A stretch of DNA of 6,659 nucleotides from an uncultured Chlorobiales bacterium (GTDB lineage Bacteria; Bacteroidota; Chlorobiia; Chlorobiales; Chlorobiaceae). Positions within the stretch are counted from its first letter, which is position 1. Every line of letters begins with the position of its first letter. The position numbers were made by a program, and so were the translations under genes. The stretch covers positions 1 to 6,659 of the forward strand of contig CAIUQW010000377.1 in the NCBI GenBank assembly GCA_903901395.1, given 5' to 3'. Under the pieces are notes generated by a model. It was given only the letters and a program-made list of their open reading frames with translations. It had not been told where the DNA came from and did not search any database. Below are positions 4,690 through 6,659 of the stretch, in pieces.

Positions 4690-6408
4690 TTACACCTCCT
4701 CCCCGTGCTGCAAGCGCCACATTCCGGCGTAAAAACCGTCGAGCTTGAGCAGCACTTCGTGGTTTCCGCGCTCGATCACCTTGCCTTCGTAAAGCACCAC
4801 AATTTCGTCGTAGCGCTCCATGCGGTGGAGGCGGTGGGTGATGGAGAGCACCGTCCGGCCAACGCTCGCGCGGTCGAGGGTGTCGAGCAGCGCCTGTTCG
4901 GTGACGGCGTCGAGGTTGGCGGTGGCTTCGTCGAGGACGATGACCGGAGCGTTTTGCAGAATCATGCGGGCGATAGCGAGCCGCTGGCGTTCACCGCCGC
5001 TGAGGTTCATGCCGTGCTGGCCCGCCCAGTCGTCGAGGCGGCTTTGCAGAGCGTCGAGTCCAGCCATCGAGAGGGCGCGGCGGAGCTGCTCGTCCGTCGT
5101 TTCCGGCGCGGCGAGGAGCAGGTTTTCGCGAATGCTCTGGCCGAAGAGGTACGTCCGTTGCGAAACGACGGCGATGTTGCGGCGCAACTCCTCGGGATCG
5201 AGCCGGTCGATGTTGCGTCCGCCAATCGCGATCTCGCCCTGCGCCGGGTTCCAGAAGCGCACCATGAGCGAGGTGATGGTCGATTTGCCCGCGCCGCTCG
5301 GCCCGACAATCGCGACCCTTCCGCCCTGCGGCACGCTGAACGAAACGCCATCGAGCGCCGGGCGGTTGCTGCCGGGATAGGTGAAGGCGAGGTTTTTGAC
5401 CTCGATGCCGGTCGATTTCGGAAAAGGTTCCGGCTTTGCGGGCGGCACAACTTCGGGCTTCGCGTCGATGATCTCGAACAAGCGTTCACCCGCGCGGACG
5501 TCGGCCTCGATGTTCTGCACCGATCCGGTAAGCGGCAGGAAGGCTTCGAACGAGGCCATGACGCCGAACACCAGCGAGGCGAGCGTGATGGCGCTCGTCG
5601 CGCCGGTTCGCACCATCGGCAGCATCGAGTAGAGAATCCAGATCACCGCGCCGTTCATGGCAAGGCCGGTGAGCGACTCGTGCAGCCCTTCGATAAGCGA
5701 GGCCTTTTTCTGCAATGCAAGCTTTTGCGACTCCGTCCGGTTCAGCCGTTCAGCGTAATCACCAACCATGCCGAAGACGCGCAGCTCGCTCATCCCCTGC
5801 ACCATATCGACCGCGAGGAGCTGCTGCTCACCCTGAAGCGCGGTTATGCCGCGAGCTGTCCCGGCGGCAAGGCGGGCGGTGAAGAGCGGCACGGCAATAC
5901 CCGCGACAAGCTGGCTCGCGAGCACTCCTTCGGCGGCGATGGTTGACCAGTGGCCCACGACGAACCACATGAGCAGCGTGACGAGCGCGGCGGTCACGGG
6001 CGGGGCGAGCACGCGGGCGTAGATGTTTTCGAGGCTCTGGATATCGTCCACGATGCGCTTCAGCAGGTCGGCGCTTTTGTAAGCGGCCAGCCGCGCCGGG
6101 GCGAGCGGTTCGACGGCATCGTAAAACCAGACCCTCAGTTGGGTGAGTATCCGAAACGTGGTGTTGTGCGAGATGAGCCGTTCGGCGTAACGAATTACAC
6201 CGCGCGAGATGCCGAAAAATCTTACGCCGGTGATGCCGATCTGGAGCGCCGAGAGCGCGGGCATCAGGGCGGCGGTGGTGATGAGCCACGCCGAAGCCAT
6301 GAGCAGACCGATGCCGCTGCCTATGGTGGCGAAACCGATCAGCGCGGCGAGCAGCATCCACCACGCGAAAGGCCGGGTGAGGCCGGTCAGCCGGAGAAAT
6401 GTCTTCAT
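4690..6408 (-). CDS. cydC: Thiol reductant ABC exporter subunit CydC
   Basis: One half of the heterodimeric CydDC ABC exporter of the inner membrane. In Escherichia coli it exports cysteine and glutathione to the periplasm and is needed for cytochrome bd assembly. The 572-residue product has a membrane domain at about 15-300, including the CydC-like Gly-Val-Arg-Phe-Phe-Gly (61-66) and Arg-Tyr-Ala-Glu-Arg-Leu-Ile-Ser-His (73-81). The nucleotide-binding domain follows: Walker A Gly-Pro-Ser-Gly-Ala-Gly-Lys-Ser-Thr (369-377), Q-loop Gln417, signature Leu-Ser-Gly-Gly-Glu (469-473), Walker B ending Asp493-Glu494, and H-loop His525. All ATPase residues are intact, so this site should hydrolyse ATP. 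The start overlaps the upstream gene's stop by four bases, and a GGAGGT site lies six bases before it. A generic lipid or drug exporter is the alternative, but the N-terminal motifs favour CydC. Real substrate here is unknown. Confidence 0.88.
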   Translation of the reverse strand: MKTFLRLTGLTRPFAWWMLLAALIGFATIGSGIGLLMASAWLITTAALMPALSALQIGITGVRFFGISRGVIRYAERLISHNTTFRILTQLRVWFYDAVEPLAPARLAAYKSADLLKRIVDDIQSLENIYARVLAPPVTAALVTLLMWFVVGHWSTIAAEGVLASQLVAGIAVPLFTARLAAGTARGITALQGEQQLLAVDMVQGMSELRVFGMVGDYAERLNRTESQKLALQKKASLIEGLHESLTGLAMNGAVIWILYSMLPMVRTGATSAITLASLVFGVMASFEAFLPLTGSVQNIEADVRAGERLFEIIDAKPEVVPPAKPEPFPKSTGIEVKNLAFTYPGSNRPALDGVSFSVPQGGRVAIVGPSGAGKSTITSLMVRFWNPAQGEIAIGGRNIDRLDPEELRRNIAVVSQRTYLFGQSIRENLLLAAPETTDEQLRRALSMAGLDALQSRLDDWAGQHGMNLSGGERQRLAIARMILQNAPVIVLDEATANLDAVTEQALLDTLDRASVGRTVLSITHRLHRMERYDEIVVLYEGKVIERGNHEVLLKLDGFYAGMWRLQHGEEV

Positions 6409-6659
6409 GCCGCGACCTCCTCCATCGACGAGAACATCGCCTGGCGGTAGAAGCCCTCGTCAGCCATCAGCTCGTCATGCGTGCCGCTCTGCGCGAGGCG
6501 TCCGCCGTCCAGAACCACGATGCGGTCGGCGTTGCGGATGCTTTCGAGCCGGTGCGCGATCATCACCACCGTGCGCCCGCGCATCAGCTCGTTCATCGCC
6601 TTGCGGAGCTGCGCTTCGAGGATCGGGTCGGTGTGCGAGGTCGGCTCGTCGAGCAAGAG
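6405..6659 (-). CDS. cydD: CydD-like ABC exporter subunit, C-terminal part only
   Basis: Last 84 residues of an ABC transporter protein that continues beyond the right edge of the window. The visible part starts inside Walker B (Leu-Leu-Leu-Asp-Glu-Pro, residues 1-6 here). It has the D-loop Ser-His-Thr-Asp and the H-loop Ile-Ala-His-Arg-Leu (His36), then the usual C-terminal strand set (Arg-Ile-Val-Val-Leu-Asp-Gly-Gly) and Ser-Gly-Thr-His-Asp-Glu-Leu. The stop overlaps the cydC start by ATGA, so both are made from one transcript, as expected for partners of one heterodimer. The CydD name rests on this neighbour; the fragment itself shows only an ABC exporter ATPase. The truncation is a window-edge effect, not a mutation. 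Confidence 0.75.
   Translation of the reverse strand, partial: LLLDEPTSHTDPILEAQLRKAMNELMRGRTVVMIAHRLESIRNADRIVVLDGGRLAQSGTHDELMADEGFYRQAMFSSMEEVAA
6415..6420 (-). promoter_or_regulatory. Ribosome binding site of cydC inside the cydD end
   Basis: On the minus strand GGAGGT lies six bases before the cydC ATG, within the last codons of the upstream gene. It supports the start at 6408 and indicates that cydC can be initiated independently as well as by coupling. Confidence 0.75.

Noticed and set aside
4579..5946. Long + strand open frame of 455 codons opposite cydC
   Set aside because: It is antisense to an intact CydC with all ABC motifs. It is rich in Arg, His, Glu and Ala, as expected from GC-rich antisense codons, and has no known motif.
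1..6659. CRISPR array, tRNA or rRNA genes
   Set aside because: No regularly spaced repeats and no cloverleaf or rRNA-like segments were seen on either strand.

Overview
The window reads as a bacterial chromosome segment with genes on both strands. Most of it is moderately GC-rich: a hand count of 901-960 inside trxB gives 38 of 60 G+C. One clearly AT-rich gene stands out: 1801-1860 gives 24 of 60. The thioredoxin, thioredoxin reductase, Blc lipocalin and CydDC proteins, plus the Shine-Dalgarno-led starts, look to me like a green sulfur bacterium (Chlorobium/Chlorobaculum type). That assignment comes from remembered protein style, not a database match, and should be held loosely.

Left part (1-1423, + strand): a thioredoxin gene (trxA) and an NADPH-thioredoxin reductase gene (trxB) lie in tandem. 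A factor-independent terminator or attenuator sits between them and a second terminator closes the pair. Together they form the NADPH -> TrxB -> TrxA dithiol reducing system of the cytoplasm.

Middle part (1424-3300, + strand): an AT-rich accessory insert carries a 425-residue protein. Its N-terminus looks like a TIR domain, including a Trp-x-x-x-Glu motif, and its C-terminal half is one I cannot assign. It resembles stand-alone TIR effectors of bacterial immunity and is the most interesting item here. After it come a short frame that looks like the 5' half of a zinc-ribbon protein gene and about 250 bases with no recognisable gene.

Right-centre part (3301-4667, + strand): a lipoprotein lipocalin (blc) is followed by an imperfect-palindrome repeat of the dispersed genomic type. 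Next is a toxin-antitoxin operon with a Phd/YefM-type antitoxin and a RelE/ParE-type toxin. The two TA genes overlap by ATGA, and a perfect 8-bp inverted repeat covers the likely -10 region, consistent with autorepression.

Right part (4690-6659, - strand): cydC and the last part of a cydD-like gene overlap by four bases, with cydD upstream of cydC. They encode a heterodimeric ABC exporter of thiols (cysteine/glutathione-type) linked to cytochrome bd assembly. The cyd operon converges on the toxin gene with only 22 bases between stop codons and no convincing terminator. Thiol redox control is thus present at both ends of the window, with accessory DNA (TIR protein, repeat, TA module) between.
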